64,000 bases of DNA from Collinsella aerofaciens (GTDB taxonomy: Bacteria > Actinomycetota > Coriobacteriia > Coriobacteriales > Coriobacteriaceae), in contig NZ_CP084004.1 of the NCBI RefSeq assembly GCF_020181355.1, positions 1,364,001-1,428,000 of the forward strand, read 5' to 3'. Positions within the stretch are counted from its first letter, which is position 1. Each line of letters starts with the position of its first letter. The position numbers and the translations under genes were made by a program. A model generated the notes under the pieces. That model was not told where the DNA came from. It searched no databases and saw only the letters and a list, made by a program, of their open reading frames with translations. Positions 57,091 through 64,000 of this stretch are shown piece after piece.

Positions 57091-57732
57091 ATGTTTACCG
57101 TTTTTGTCTTGGGCAATATTGCTTCGGGTAAGTCGACTGCCTGCCGCTATCTCGAATCTCATGGCGCCATGCTCATCGATCTGGACGAACTTGCCAAATC
57201 GCTGTATGTGCCAGGCTCCGATATCGTCAATGCCCTCGCGGAAGAATTTGGCTGGGATATTTTGGACGAGGAGGGCGGCGTTCGCCGTAACATCCTCGCT
57301 TCTCGAGCTTTCGCTTCTCCTGATTCGGTCGCACGGCTCAATGACCTTGTGCACCCCGTTCTCATTGAACAGCTTTCGCTTAGGATTCTCGATCCGGTTT
57401 GTTGTACGGTTTCGTCCCCCCGTTATCCCTTTGCGGTTGTCGAGGTTTCTGCCCCGACTGGTTTTGAGGATGCTTTTGGCCTGGCTGATGAAATTCTGGT
57501 TATCAGTGCTCCTTTGGCAGTTCGTCGCGAGCGTGCCATTCATCGTGGTATGGAGTCCTCTGATTTTGATGCTCGCTCTGCATGCCAACCTGATGAGGCT
57601 TCGCTTTGCAATCTCGCTACGACGGTAATCGATAATGCGGGAGGCGATAATTCGCTCTTTGAACAACTGGACGCATGGCTTGTGCGCCATGGCTTCGGGG
57701 ATGTAACGGATAAGGAGGAGGCCGATGCCTAA
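57091..57732 (+). CDS. coaE: Dephospho-CoA kinase
   Basis: The 213-residue P-loop kinase begins MFTVFVLGNIASGKST (Walker A) followed by the CoaE-type acidic DLDELAKSLY and a later FEDAFGLADEILVI segment. It phosphorylates the 3'-hydroxyl of dephospho-CoA, the last step of coenzyme A synthesis. The ATG at 57091 has GGGAGG six bases upstream; the longer frame runs back into the rRNA terminator. The next gene overlaps by 8 bp. Confidence 0.88.
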   Translation: MFTVFVLGNIASGKSTACRYLESHGAMLIDLDELAKSLYVPGSDIVNALAEEFGWDILDEEGGVRRNILASRAFASPDSVARLNDLVHPVLIEQLSLRILDPVCCTVSSPRYPFAVVEVSAPTGFEDAFGLADEILVISAPLAVRRERAIHRGMESSDFDARSACQPDEASLCNLATTVIDNAGGDNSLFEQLDAWLVRHGFGDVTDKEEADA

Positions 57733-58306
57733 GACACGTTTCTTTACGTGGTATCGCGTTGCGCCACTTGCCGTTGTGCTCGTCTTCGGCTTTATTTCGC
57801 TCGTCTATTCGTATGCTCCTGCCGCCTTCTTTAAGCCTTTGTATCCAATTGACTACGAGGCGTATGCAAAGCAATCGAGCATTTCGCACAATCTTGATCC
57901 ATATCTGGTGTGTGCTGTCATAAAGTCGGAATCGAATTGGGATCCCGAGGCTGAGTCGAATCAAGGCGCTCGGGGATTGATGCAGCTGATGCCCGAGACT
58001 GCCCAGGATATGATTGCCAAGGGTCTTGTCGATGGTAGCGAGTATTCCGCCGACAACCTTAACGATCCCGCTACGAACATCGAGTTTGGCTGTGCGTATC
58101 TTTCGTATCTTCTAACGTATTTTAACGGGTCGACTGACAGCGCCATTGCCGCCTATAACGCCGGCATGGGCAATGTCGACGGATGGGCGCAGCAGAGCAC
58201 GTCGCTTCATAATGCAATCACCTTTCCCGAGACGCAGGCGTATCTGATTCGTGTCAATAATGCCTGGGTTCGCTACAAGACCCTCTATCCCGATCGGTTC
58301 GTATAG
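57725..58306 (+). CDS. Lytic transglycosylase (SLT domain)
   Basis: The 193-residue protein has an N-terminal membrane anchor (about residues 10-32) and an SLT/lysozyme-like domain: catalytic Glu in VIKSESNWDPEA, then NQGARGLMQLMPETA and AIAAYNAGMGNV. It cleaves peptidoglycan between N-acetylmuramic acid and N-acetylglucosamine at the outer face of the membrane. It overlaps coaE by 8 bp, a pairing seen in related genomes from operon reading, not from shared function. Confidence 0.92.
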   Translation: MPKTRFFTWYRVAPLAVVLVFGFISLVYSYAPAAFFKPLYPIDYEAYAKQSSISHNLDPYLVCAVIKSESNWDPEAESNQGARGLMQLMPETAQDMIAKGLVDGSEYSADNLNDPATNIEFGCAYLSYLLTYFNGSTDSAIAAYNAGMGNVDGWAQQSTSLHNAITFPETQAYLIRVNNAWVRYKTLYPDRFV

Positions 58307-58326
58307 GACTATGCCTGCCGCCTGCG

Positions 58327-58332
58327 TATACT
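58327..58332 (+). promoter_or_regulatory. Putative -10 element of uvrB
   Basis: TATACT lies 26 bp before the uvrB start, which would give a short leader. No clear -35 or SOS box is visible in the 50-bp gap. Confidence 0.35.
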
Positions 58333-58357
58333 GCAGATATATGAGTTAGGAGTATCC

Positions 58358-60598
58358 ATGGCGGAATTTGAAGTTGAGCGTGTTGGAGGAGAGCTCAAAC
58401 GTTTTGGCGTTGAGGGCTCTGAGGTGCCGTTTGAGGTCGTGTCTCCATACGAGCCCGCTGGTTCCCAGCCTAAGGCCATTGAGTCGCTTGTGCAGGGTGT
58501 GAGGGACGGAGATCGCTATCAGGTTTTGCTGGGCGTGACTGGTTCGGGCAAGACCTTCACGATGGCTAAGACTATTGAGGCCCTGGGGAAGCCGACGCTG
58601 GTCATGGCTCCCAATAAAACGCTCGCCGCTCAGCTTGCGAGCGAGCTCAAAGAGTTCTTTCCCAACAACGCTGTGGTCTACTTTGTCTCGTACTACGACT
58701 ACTATCAGCCCGAGGCGTATGTGCCGCAAAGCGATACATATATCGAGAAAGACTCCTCGATTAACGAAGAGGTCGAGATGCTGCGCCATCAGGCGACCGC
58801 ATCGCTGCTATCTCGACGCGATGTGATCGTTGTCGCATCGGTCTCGTGTATCTATGGCATTGGCTCTCCTGAGGACTATGCGGGTCTGGCTCCAAACGTC
58901 GACAAGAAGGTGCCGCTCGAGCGCGATGACTTTATCCATGCACTTATCGACATTCAATATGATCGCAATGACTATGACCTGGCGCGCGGCACGTTCCGCG
59001 TGCGCGGCGATGTTGTCGACGTGTATCCGCCTTATGCCGAGCATCCGTTGCGGTTTGAGTTCTTTGGCGACGAGGTCGAGCTGATTGCCGAGATCGATGA
59101 GGTTACCGGTGAGATGCTTCGTGAGTACGAGGCCATCCCCGTATGGCCGGCATCGCACTACGTGACCGAGAAGCCGAAGGTCAAGGCGGCTCTGAAATCG
59201 ATCAGCGAAGAGTGCGAGAAGCGCGTGGCGGAGCTCAAGGCGACTGATAAGTTGCTCGAGGCGCAGCGTCTGCAGCAGCGCACCGATTATGATCTTGAGA
59301 TGCTCGAGACGATGGGTTTTTGCAACGGCATCGAGAACTACTCGCGTCATCTGGACGGTCGCAAGCCGGGTGAGCCGCCGTTTACCCTAATCGATTACTT
59401 TCCCAAGGATATGCTCTGCATCATCGATGAGAGCCATGTGACGGTGCCGCAGATTCGCGGCATGCACGAAGGTGACCGCTCGCGTAAGGTGACGCTGGTG
59501 GAGCATGGTTTTCGCCTTCCTTCGGCACTCGATAACCGCCCGCTTCGTTTCGATGAGTTTGAGGCAAGGATACCCCAGTTTATCTATGTTTCGGCCACAC
59601 CGGGCGACTACGAGCTGCGGGTGAGCCAAAACGACGTTGAGCAGATTATTCGTCCAACCGGTCTGCTCGACCCCAAGATCGATGTGCGTCCGGTTCGTGG
59701 GCAGATTGACGATCTTGAGGACGAGATTCGCGAGCGCGTTGCCCGCAAGGAGCGCGTGCTGGTGACCACGCTCACCAAGCGCATGGCCGAGGACCTGACC
59801 GACCATCTGCTTGATGCCGGCATTAAGGTCAATTACATGCACTCCGATACAGCGACGATGGACCGTGTCGAGATCCTGCGAACGCTGCGCGAGGGAAAGA
59901 TTGATGTTCTCGTTGGCATCAACCTGCTTCGCGAGGGCTTGGATCTTCCCGAGGTCTCACTGGTGGCAATTCTCGATGCCGATAAGGAAGGCTTCTTGCG
60001 CAACCGCCGTTCGCTGATTCAGACGATTGGCCGCGCGGCCCGTAACGCCGATGGTGAAGTCATCATGTATGCAGACGTTGTGACCGATTCGATGAAAGAG
60101 GCCATCGAGGAGACGCAGCGCCGTCGCGAGATTCAGATGGCATATAACGAAGAGTATGGCATTGTGCCCAAGACGGTGCGCAAGGCCATCAACGACATCT
60201 CAAGTTTTATTGCCGAGGCCGAAAAAACCGTGGGTTCCAAGGGGCGCTCGAAGGGCGACTCTCTTGGCCATGGCGCATTCTATACGCCCGATGAGTCGGG
60301 CGAGGGTGGCGTGCCGGAAACGGTGGCGCCCGAGCAGACACTTGCGGAGCAGTTGGAAGAACTGCCGCATGACGAGCTTGTGCGGATTGTCGAAACCATG
60401 GAAGAGGATATGCGTAACGCTTCTGCCGCCATGGACTTTGAGGAGGCGGCGCGCCTGCGCGATGCCGTCGTTCAGATTCGGGCGATGCTCGAGGGCGCGT
60501 CTGAGGACGAGACGATTGAGCGTTTACGTTCGCAGGCCCGCAAGGGTTCCACGTTCGCATCGGGCAGAAAACGCCAGGGTGCACGGTTTAAGAAATAG
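58358..60598 (+). CDS. uvrB: Excinuclease ABC subunit B
   Basis: The 746-residue nucleotide-excision-repair helicase-like protein has Walker [13 protein letters not shown], the damage-probing beta-hairpin region [26 protein letters not shown] (motif II) and [27 protein letters not shown] (motifs V-VI). A C-terminal UVR motif ([19 protein letters not shown]) binds UvrC. It is about 70 residues longer than many UvrB proteins because of a charged linker before the UVR motif. The ATG has TTAGGAG upstream. Confidence 0.97.
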   Translation: MAEFEVERVGGELKRFGVEGSEVPFEVVSPYEPAGSQPKAIESLVQGVRDGDRYQVLLGVTGSGKTFTMAKTIEALGKPTLVMAPNKTLAAQLASELKEFFPNNAVVYFVSYYDYYQPEAYVPQSDTYIEKDSSINEEVEMLRHQATASLLSRRDVIVVASVSCIYGIGSPEDYAGLAPNVDKKVPLERDDFIHALIDIQYDRNDYDLARGTFRVRGDVVDVYPPYAEHPLRFEFFGDEVELIAEIDEVTGEMLREYEAIPVWPASHYVTEKPKVKAALKSISEECEKRVAELKATDKLLEAQRLQQRTDYDLEMLETMGFCNGIENYSRHLDGRKPGEPPFTLIDYFPKDMLCIIDESHVTVPQIRGMHEGDRSRKVTLVEHGFRLPSALDNRPLRFDEFEARIPQFIYVSATPGDYELRVSQNDVEQIIRPTGLLDPKIDVRPVRGQIDDLEDEIRERVARKERVLVTTLTKRMAEDLTDHLLDAGIKVNYMHSDTATMDRVEILRTLREGKIDVLVGINLLREGLDLPEVSLVAILDADKEGFLRNRRSLIQTIGRAARNADGEVIMYADVVTDSMKEAIEETQRRREIQMAYNEEYGIVPKTVRKAINDISSFIAEAEKTVGSKGRSKGDSLGHGAFYTPDESGEGGVPETVAPEQTLAEQLEELPHDELVRIVETMEEDMRNASAAMDFEEAARLRDAVVQIRAMLEGASEDETIERLRSQARKGSTFASGRKRQGARFKK

Positions 60599-60602
60599 CG
60601 AA

Positions 60603-60646
60603 CAGGCCCCGAGTTCCCTGTGGAGCTTGGGGCCTGTGTCTTTTGC
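60603..60646. terminator. Terminator between uvrB and the FAD oxidoreductase gene
   Basis: ACAGGCCCC (60603-60611) pairs with GGGGCCTGT (60630-60638), extended by AG/CT, with TCTTTTG after it. It lies between convergent genes. Confidence 0.75.
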
Positions 60647-60663
60647 GCGCTGGAATTCGTGCG

Positions 60664-62304
60664 TTAGAGGTCTGCGATCAGGGCTTCGGCACAACGGATG
60701 CCGTCGGTGGCCGCGCTCATGATGCCGCCGGCATATCCAGCTCCCTCACCACAAGGGTAGAGGCCCGGGGTCGACACGGCATGGCATGTTCGGTCTCGGG
60801 TGACGGTGACCGGTGAGCTCGAGCGAGTCTCCACGCCGGTAAGAACGGCATCGGGGCGGTCGTAGCCTCGTAGTTTTTTTCCGAGTAGGGGAAGTCCCAG
60901 ACGGAGCGACTCGACGATATGCTGCGGCAGGGCTTCGTCAATTGCCGTCCAGGTCACACCGAGCGGATAGGTAGGTTTTACCTTTCCGGGCGCCTTGCTG
61001 GCGCGTCCTGCGAGGAAATCTCCGACGAGCTGTGCCGGTGCGTTCCAGCTGGAACCGCCCAGGCGATAAGCGGCCGCCTCGCAGGCACGCTGGAGCTCGA
61101 TGCCGGCGAGCGGGTCATCGTTGGGAAGGTCCTCGGGCGTGACGTTAACGAGCAGGGCGGCATTTGCGTTGCGTCCGTCGCGGGCATTAAGACTGGCGCC
61201 GTTGACGCACAGGTGGCCCTGTTCGGAAGAGGCGGCGACAACCTGTCCGCCGGGGCACATGCAAAACGAGAACACGCTGCGGCCGTTGGGAAGATGGGCG
61301 ACGAGCTTGTAGGGGGCTGCTCCGAGGGCAGGATGTCCCGCCGAGGCTCCGTATTGGGCACGGTCGATGTCGCGCTGCGGATGCTCGATGCGAACGCCCA
61401 TGGCAAAGGTCTTTTGTGCGAGGGCCACGTTGTGGTCCTTAAGGAGCTCAAAAATATCGCGAGCAGAATGCCCGCAGGCGAGGATGAGGTGCTTTGTCTC
61501 GATTGGCTCGCAAGCGGCGTCTTGGGACGATTGGACATCAATACCGGTGATGGCGCCAGACGCGTCGATGCGAATGTCGACGAGCTTCGTTCGATAACGG
61601 ACGACACCTCCGAGCTGCTCGATGCGCTGGGATATAGCGGTGACAACCGTGGGAAGGATGTCGGAGCCAATGTGCGGCTTGGCATCCCACAGAATATCGC
61701 GGGGCGCACCCGCCTCGACGAAGGTTTCGAGGATAAGGCGATGGGCGGGATTTTTGGTTCCCGTATTGAGCTTGCCGTCCGAGAAAGTCCCCGCGCCGCC
61801 CAGGCCAAACTGGATATTGCTCTCGGGGTCGAGGATGCGCTCCTTTAGAAAGAGGTCGATCGCCCGCGAGCGGCGAAATGCCGGGTCGCCGCGCTCGATG
61901 AGCAAGGGCTTAAGACCTGCTTCGGCGAGCGTAAGCGCAGCGAAAAGGCCGGCGCATCCGGCGCCGACAACGACAGGGCGTTCTTGAGGCGCGTCGGAGG
62001 CGGGGGAGGGGAATGAAGGCTCATCGTCTTCTATCGCGCGTACGCGCGAGCGGTCACGCTCGGCAACGCTGTCGACCGCTTCTCGCTCGAGGTGGGGACT
62101 AGTCAGCTCAACAAGAAAACTCAGGATAAAATGGACGTCTCGTTTTTTGCGAGCGTCGATTGACTTGCGGTGGAGCTCGATGGACTTGATCTCGGAGTCC
62201 TTGCAACGTAGGACGCGCTTGGCGACTCGCTTGCCAACAATGAGACAGGCATTTTCATCGCCGGCTTCATCGAGCGACGCGTTGACTTGGGTGATTTCAA
62301 TCAT
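60664..62304 (-). CDS. FAD-dependent oxidoreductase (YtfP/uncharacterised dehydrogenase type)
   Basis: The protein has 546 residues. An N-terminal region of about 100 residues precedes the FAD-binding Rossmann motif VVVGAGCAGLFAALTLAEAG. FGLGGAGTFSDGKLNTG, CPGGQVVAASSEQGHLCVNG and a C-terminal YPCGEGAGYAGGIMSAATDG complete the family pattern of large uncharacterised FAD-dependent dehydrogenases. The substrate is unknown. The ATG at 62304 has AAGGAG upstream. It lies just downstream of another flavoprotein gene on the same strand, separated by a terminator. Confidence 0.88.
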   Translation of the reverse strand: MIEITQVNASLDEAGDENACLIVGKRVAKRVLRCKDSEIKSIELHRKSIDARKKRDVHFILSFLVELTSPHLEREAVDSVAERDRSRVRAIEDDEPSFPSPASDAPQERPVVVGAGCAGLFAALTLAEAGLKPLLIERGDPAFRRSRAIDLFLKERILDPESNIQFGLGGAGTFSDGKLNTGTKNPAHRLILETFVEAGAPRDILWDAKPHIGSDILPTVVTAISQRIEQLGGVVRYRTKLVDIRIDASGAITGIDVQSSQDAACEPIETKHLILACGHSARDIFELLKDHNVALAQKTFAMGVRIEHPQRDIDRAQYGASAGHPALGAAPYKLVAHLPNGRSVFSFCMCPGGQVVAASSEQGHLCVNGASLNARDGRNANAALLVNVTPEDLPNDDPLAGIELQRACEAAAYRLGGSSWNAPAQLVGDFLAGRASKAPGKVKPTYPLGVTWTAIDEALPQHIVESLRLGLPLLGKKLRGYDRPDAVLTGVETRSSSPVTVTRDRTCHAVSTPGLYPCGEGAGYAGGIMSAATDGIRCAEALIADL

Positions 62305-62321
62305 CGAGGTCTCCTTAGAGG

Positions 62322-62354
62322 CAAGAAAGAGGCCGTCCGGTATCCCAGACGGCC
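62322..62354 (-). terminator. Terminator after the HI0933-like gene
   Basis: GGCCGTC (62331-62337) pairs with GACGGCC (62348-62354), with additional C/G pairing inside. On the minus strand TCTTTCTTG follows. Confidence 0.75.
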
Positions 62355-62384
62355 CGAATGCGTTTTTGATTATAGACTGCGCGG

Positions 62385-63656
62385 CTACAGGCTGCTTGCA
62401 GCGCGAATGCCCGAGATCCAGGCCCACGCAAGGTTAAAGCCTCCGCAATCGGCGTCGATGTCGAGCGCTTCACCGCAGACGTAAAGCGGGGCGTCGACAA
62501 CGCTGCGCACGCGTAGACTGGGTGTCGAGATGCTCTCGACAGATATGCCACCACGCGTGACCTGCGCCGAGCGCTCATCGGTCGTTCCCTCGGCAAACAG
62601 CTTAAAGTGCTTGAGAATCGAGACCAGGTGGATGACATCGTTGGAGCCTGGATGGCACTGCTCGAACGCTGTGCAGACGACGTGGGAGAGTTGCGGGGCG
62701 AGCATGCCGTCGAGCCAACGGGGATCGCGGGGTGAAAAGCCGCCGAGCAGCTCAATGCGCCGGTTGAGCTGCTCGAGCAATTCGTCTTTAGAGAGGTCGG
62801 GGAAAACGTCGAGCAGGATCGTATCGCCGCGCTGGATACGACGGGAGAGGTTGAAGACAGCGACGCCCGAGATGCCGAAGGTTCGAAACAGCACTTCACC
62901 GTCTTCGTGCCAGAGCTCATTATGATTGCGGGCGAGCGTCAAGCGGGCGCGGACGCGCAGGCCGTCCAACGTCTTGAGTGCCGCCCGATCGCCAACGACC
63001 GTTGCCGATACGGGGCAGAGGATGGGGCGCAGCGAAGTGAGGGGAAGGCGAAACGTATCGGCGATACCGGTGGGGTTGCCGCCCGTGGCGATAATTACGG
63101 CATGTGCCTGCAGGGCCTCGTTCTTGCGAGGGACATCGGCGAGCGCTTTCCGAAGCGAGCGGAGCTCCGATTTTCGGTCGTCGTGCTTTTTTGCCTTGAG
63201 CACCCGCGCTGGACGGTCTATTTGGAGTGCCCAGCCTTCGGAAGCTTTGTGCGCCGAGGCAACGTTGGCTCCGCAGATTAAGGTGATACCTAGGCGGTCG
63301 CAAACGTTGAGAAGCGCGTCGCGCACCGATTCGGCGCGAAGGGAGCGCGGGTACAGTCGGCCTTCCTCGGAGGTTGTCATGATACCCAGCGAGGAGAAGA
63401 AACCCATAAGCTCTTGTTCGGGTTGGGGGCCCATGACGGATTCGACGAATGCGGGGTGGTTGTACCGCTGGAAATCAATTGATTCGTTGGAAAGGTTGCA
63501 ACGGCCGTTGCCGGTCGCAAGGAGTTTAAGGCCACAGGCAACATCGCGCTCAACGATGCAGGCGCTTTTGCCTGCGCGTGCGGCAGTAATGGCGGCGGCG
63601 AGACCCGAGGCCCCGCCGCCGATTACCAAGACGTCATAGGAGGCGTTTGTGTTCAC
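62385..63656 (-). CDS. HI0933-family NAD(P)/FAD-dependent oxidoreductase
   Basis: The 423-residue flavoprotein has the N-terminal FAD motif VIGGGASGLAAAITAARAG, the family-specific LLATGNGRCNLSN and a C-terminal FNLAWAWISGIRAAS. Family members include BaiN-like proteins; no substrate can be assigned. It starts at GTG immediately after the stop of the Mrp-family gene, so both are in one minus-strand transcript. Confidence 0.92.
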   Translation of the reverse strand: MNTNASYDVLVIGGGASGLAAAITAARAGKSACIVERDVACGLKLLATGNGRCNLSNESIDFQRYNHPAFVESVMGPQPEQELMGFFSSLGIMTTSEEGRLYPRSLRAESVRDALLNVCDRLGITLICGANVASAHKASEGWALQIDRPARVLKAKKHDDRKSELRSLRKALADVPRKNEALQAHAVIIATGGNPTGIADTFRLPLTSLRPILCPVSATVVGDRAALKTLDGLRVRARLTLARNHNELWHEDGEVLFRTFGISGVAVFNLSRRIQRGDTILLDVFPDLSKDELLEQLNRRIELLGGFSPRDPRWLDGMLAPQLSHVVCTAFEQCHPGSNDVIHLVSILKHFKLFAEGTTDERSAQVTRGGISVESISTPSLRVRSVVDAPLYVCGEALDIDADCGGFNLAWAWISGIRAASSL

Positions 63657-64000
63657 TTAGGCCTCGGCGGTCTCGTGCGGGGCAATGGCCTCGACGGCAG
63701 AGACGGCCTTGGGCAGCATGCCATCGGGCAGCGCGGTCTCGACTTCACCCTTATCGCAGGCCTCGGCGAGTGCCGGATTGATGGGAAGCTGCCCTAGGAT
63801 CTCGAGGTTGTAACGCTCGGCGACCTCGGGGAGCTTGCTCTTGCCAAAGACTTCGATCTTCTTGCCGCAATCGGGGCACTCGATATAGCTCATATTTTCG
63901 ACGATTCCCAGAATGGGGACGTTCATCTTCTCGGCCATGTTGACCGCCTTGGCGACGATCATCGAGACCAGATCCTGCGGGCTCGTGACGATGACGATGC
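63657..64000 (-). CDS. mrp: Mrp/NBP35-family ATPase, C-terminal part (cut by window end)
   Basis: The frame is open to the last base, so the N-terminus with the P-loop lies outside. The visible 113 residues contain VTSPQDLVSMIVAKAVNMAE, the ENMSY motif, a CPDC pair (the cysteines that hold an iron-sulphur cluster in Mrp/NBP35/ApbC scaffolds) and LPINPALAEACDKGEVE. Such proteins deliver Fe-S clusters to target enzymes in the cytoplasm. It is the upstream neighbour of the HI0933-like flavoprotein. Confidence 0.9.
   Translation of the reverse strand, partial: IVIVTSPQDLVSMIVAKAVNMAEKMNVPILGIVENMSYIECPDCGKKIEVFGKSKLPEVAERYNLEILGQLPINPALAEACDKGEVETALPDGMLPKAVSAVEAIAPHETAEA

Overview
The window is chromosomal DNA of a GC-rich Gram-positive bacterium. 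It most probably comes from a Collinsella-like member of the Coriobacteriia (Actinomycetota). This rests on codon bias, the compact GC-rich 16S and 23S rRNA genes, the mix of actinobacterial and Firmicutes-like genes, and gut-anaerobe metabolism (an electron-confurcating lactate dehydrogenase with Etf proteins, a bile-acid-type symporter, many amino-acid and sugar-acid transporters). Genus is inferred from the sequence by eye; no database was searched.

Layout. 1-4173 holds the tail of a membrane protein, a DUF4097 envelope protein, a bacterial Elp3 tRNA-modification enzyme and a spermidine-synthase-like methyltransferase. 4200-9818 (minus strand) is a three-gene TerB-domain / P-loop ATPase / DEAD-like helicase operon that matches the Shango anti-phage architecture (SngA-SngB-SngC); this is the most notable system in the window. 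9907-13948 (minus) has a DUF554 membrane protein and a five-gene cluster of secreted or membrane-anchored proteins, one with a LAxTG sortase-like signal. 14294-17919 is an LctD-LctB-LctC lactate dehydrogenase/Etf operon. 17916-23492 carries an HD hydrolase, AzlCD, a KdgT permease, a membrane GGDEF protein and an EamA exporter. 23592-31740 holds single-chain PurL, a cation/proton antiporter, a 62-bp-period array of four palindromes, a FabG-like reductase and homoserine dehydrogenase.

31992-37320 is a branched-chain amino-acid ABC transporter operon (livKHMGF), preceded by a shrunken relic of a livK paralogue. 37371-43564 has a REP-like palindrome, CutC, a DUF4931/HIT protein, a bile-acid-type symporter and a RecJ nuclease fused to a RecQ-like helicase. 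43580-49459 has Rel (ppGpp), a metallo-hydrolase, class II fructose-bisphosphate aldolase, a long hairpin and a transglutaminase-like protein. tRNA-Leu(CAA) follows, with its 3' end and terminator duplicated about 183 bp downstream, and then infC-rpmI-rplT with an apparent AUA start for infC. A complete 16S-23S-5S rRNA operon without spacer tRNA occupies about 51.7-56.9 kb. The window ends with coaE, a lytic transglycosylase, uvrB, two FAD oxidoreductases and the C-terminal part of an Mrp-family ATPase.

Most genes are core metabolism or information processing. The accessory or unusual parts are the Shango-like operon, the surface-protein cluster, the palindromic repeats, the livK relic and the duplicated tRNA end. 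Many long open frames antisense to real genes exist because of the GC-rich third positions and were not annotated.
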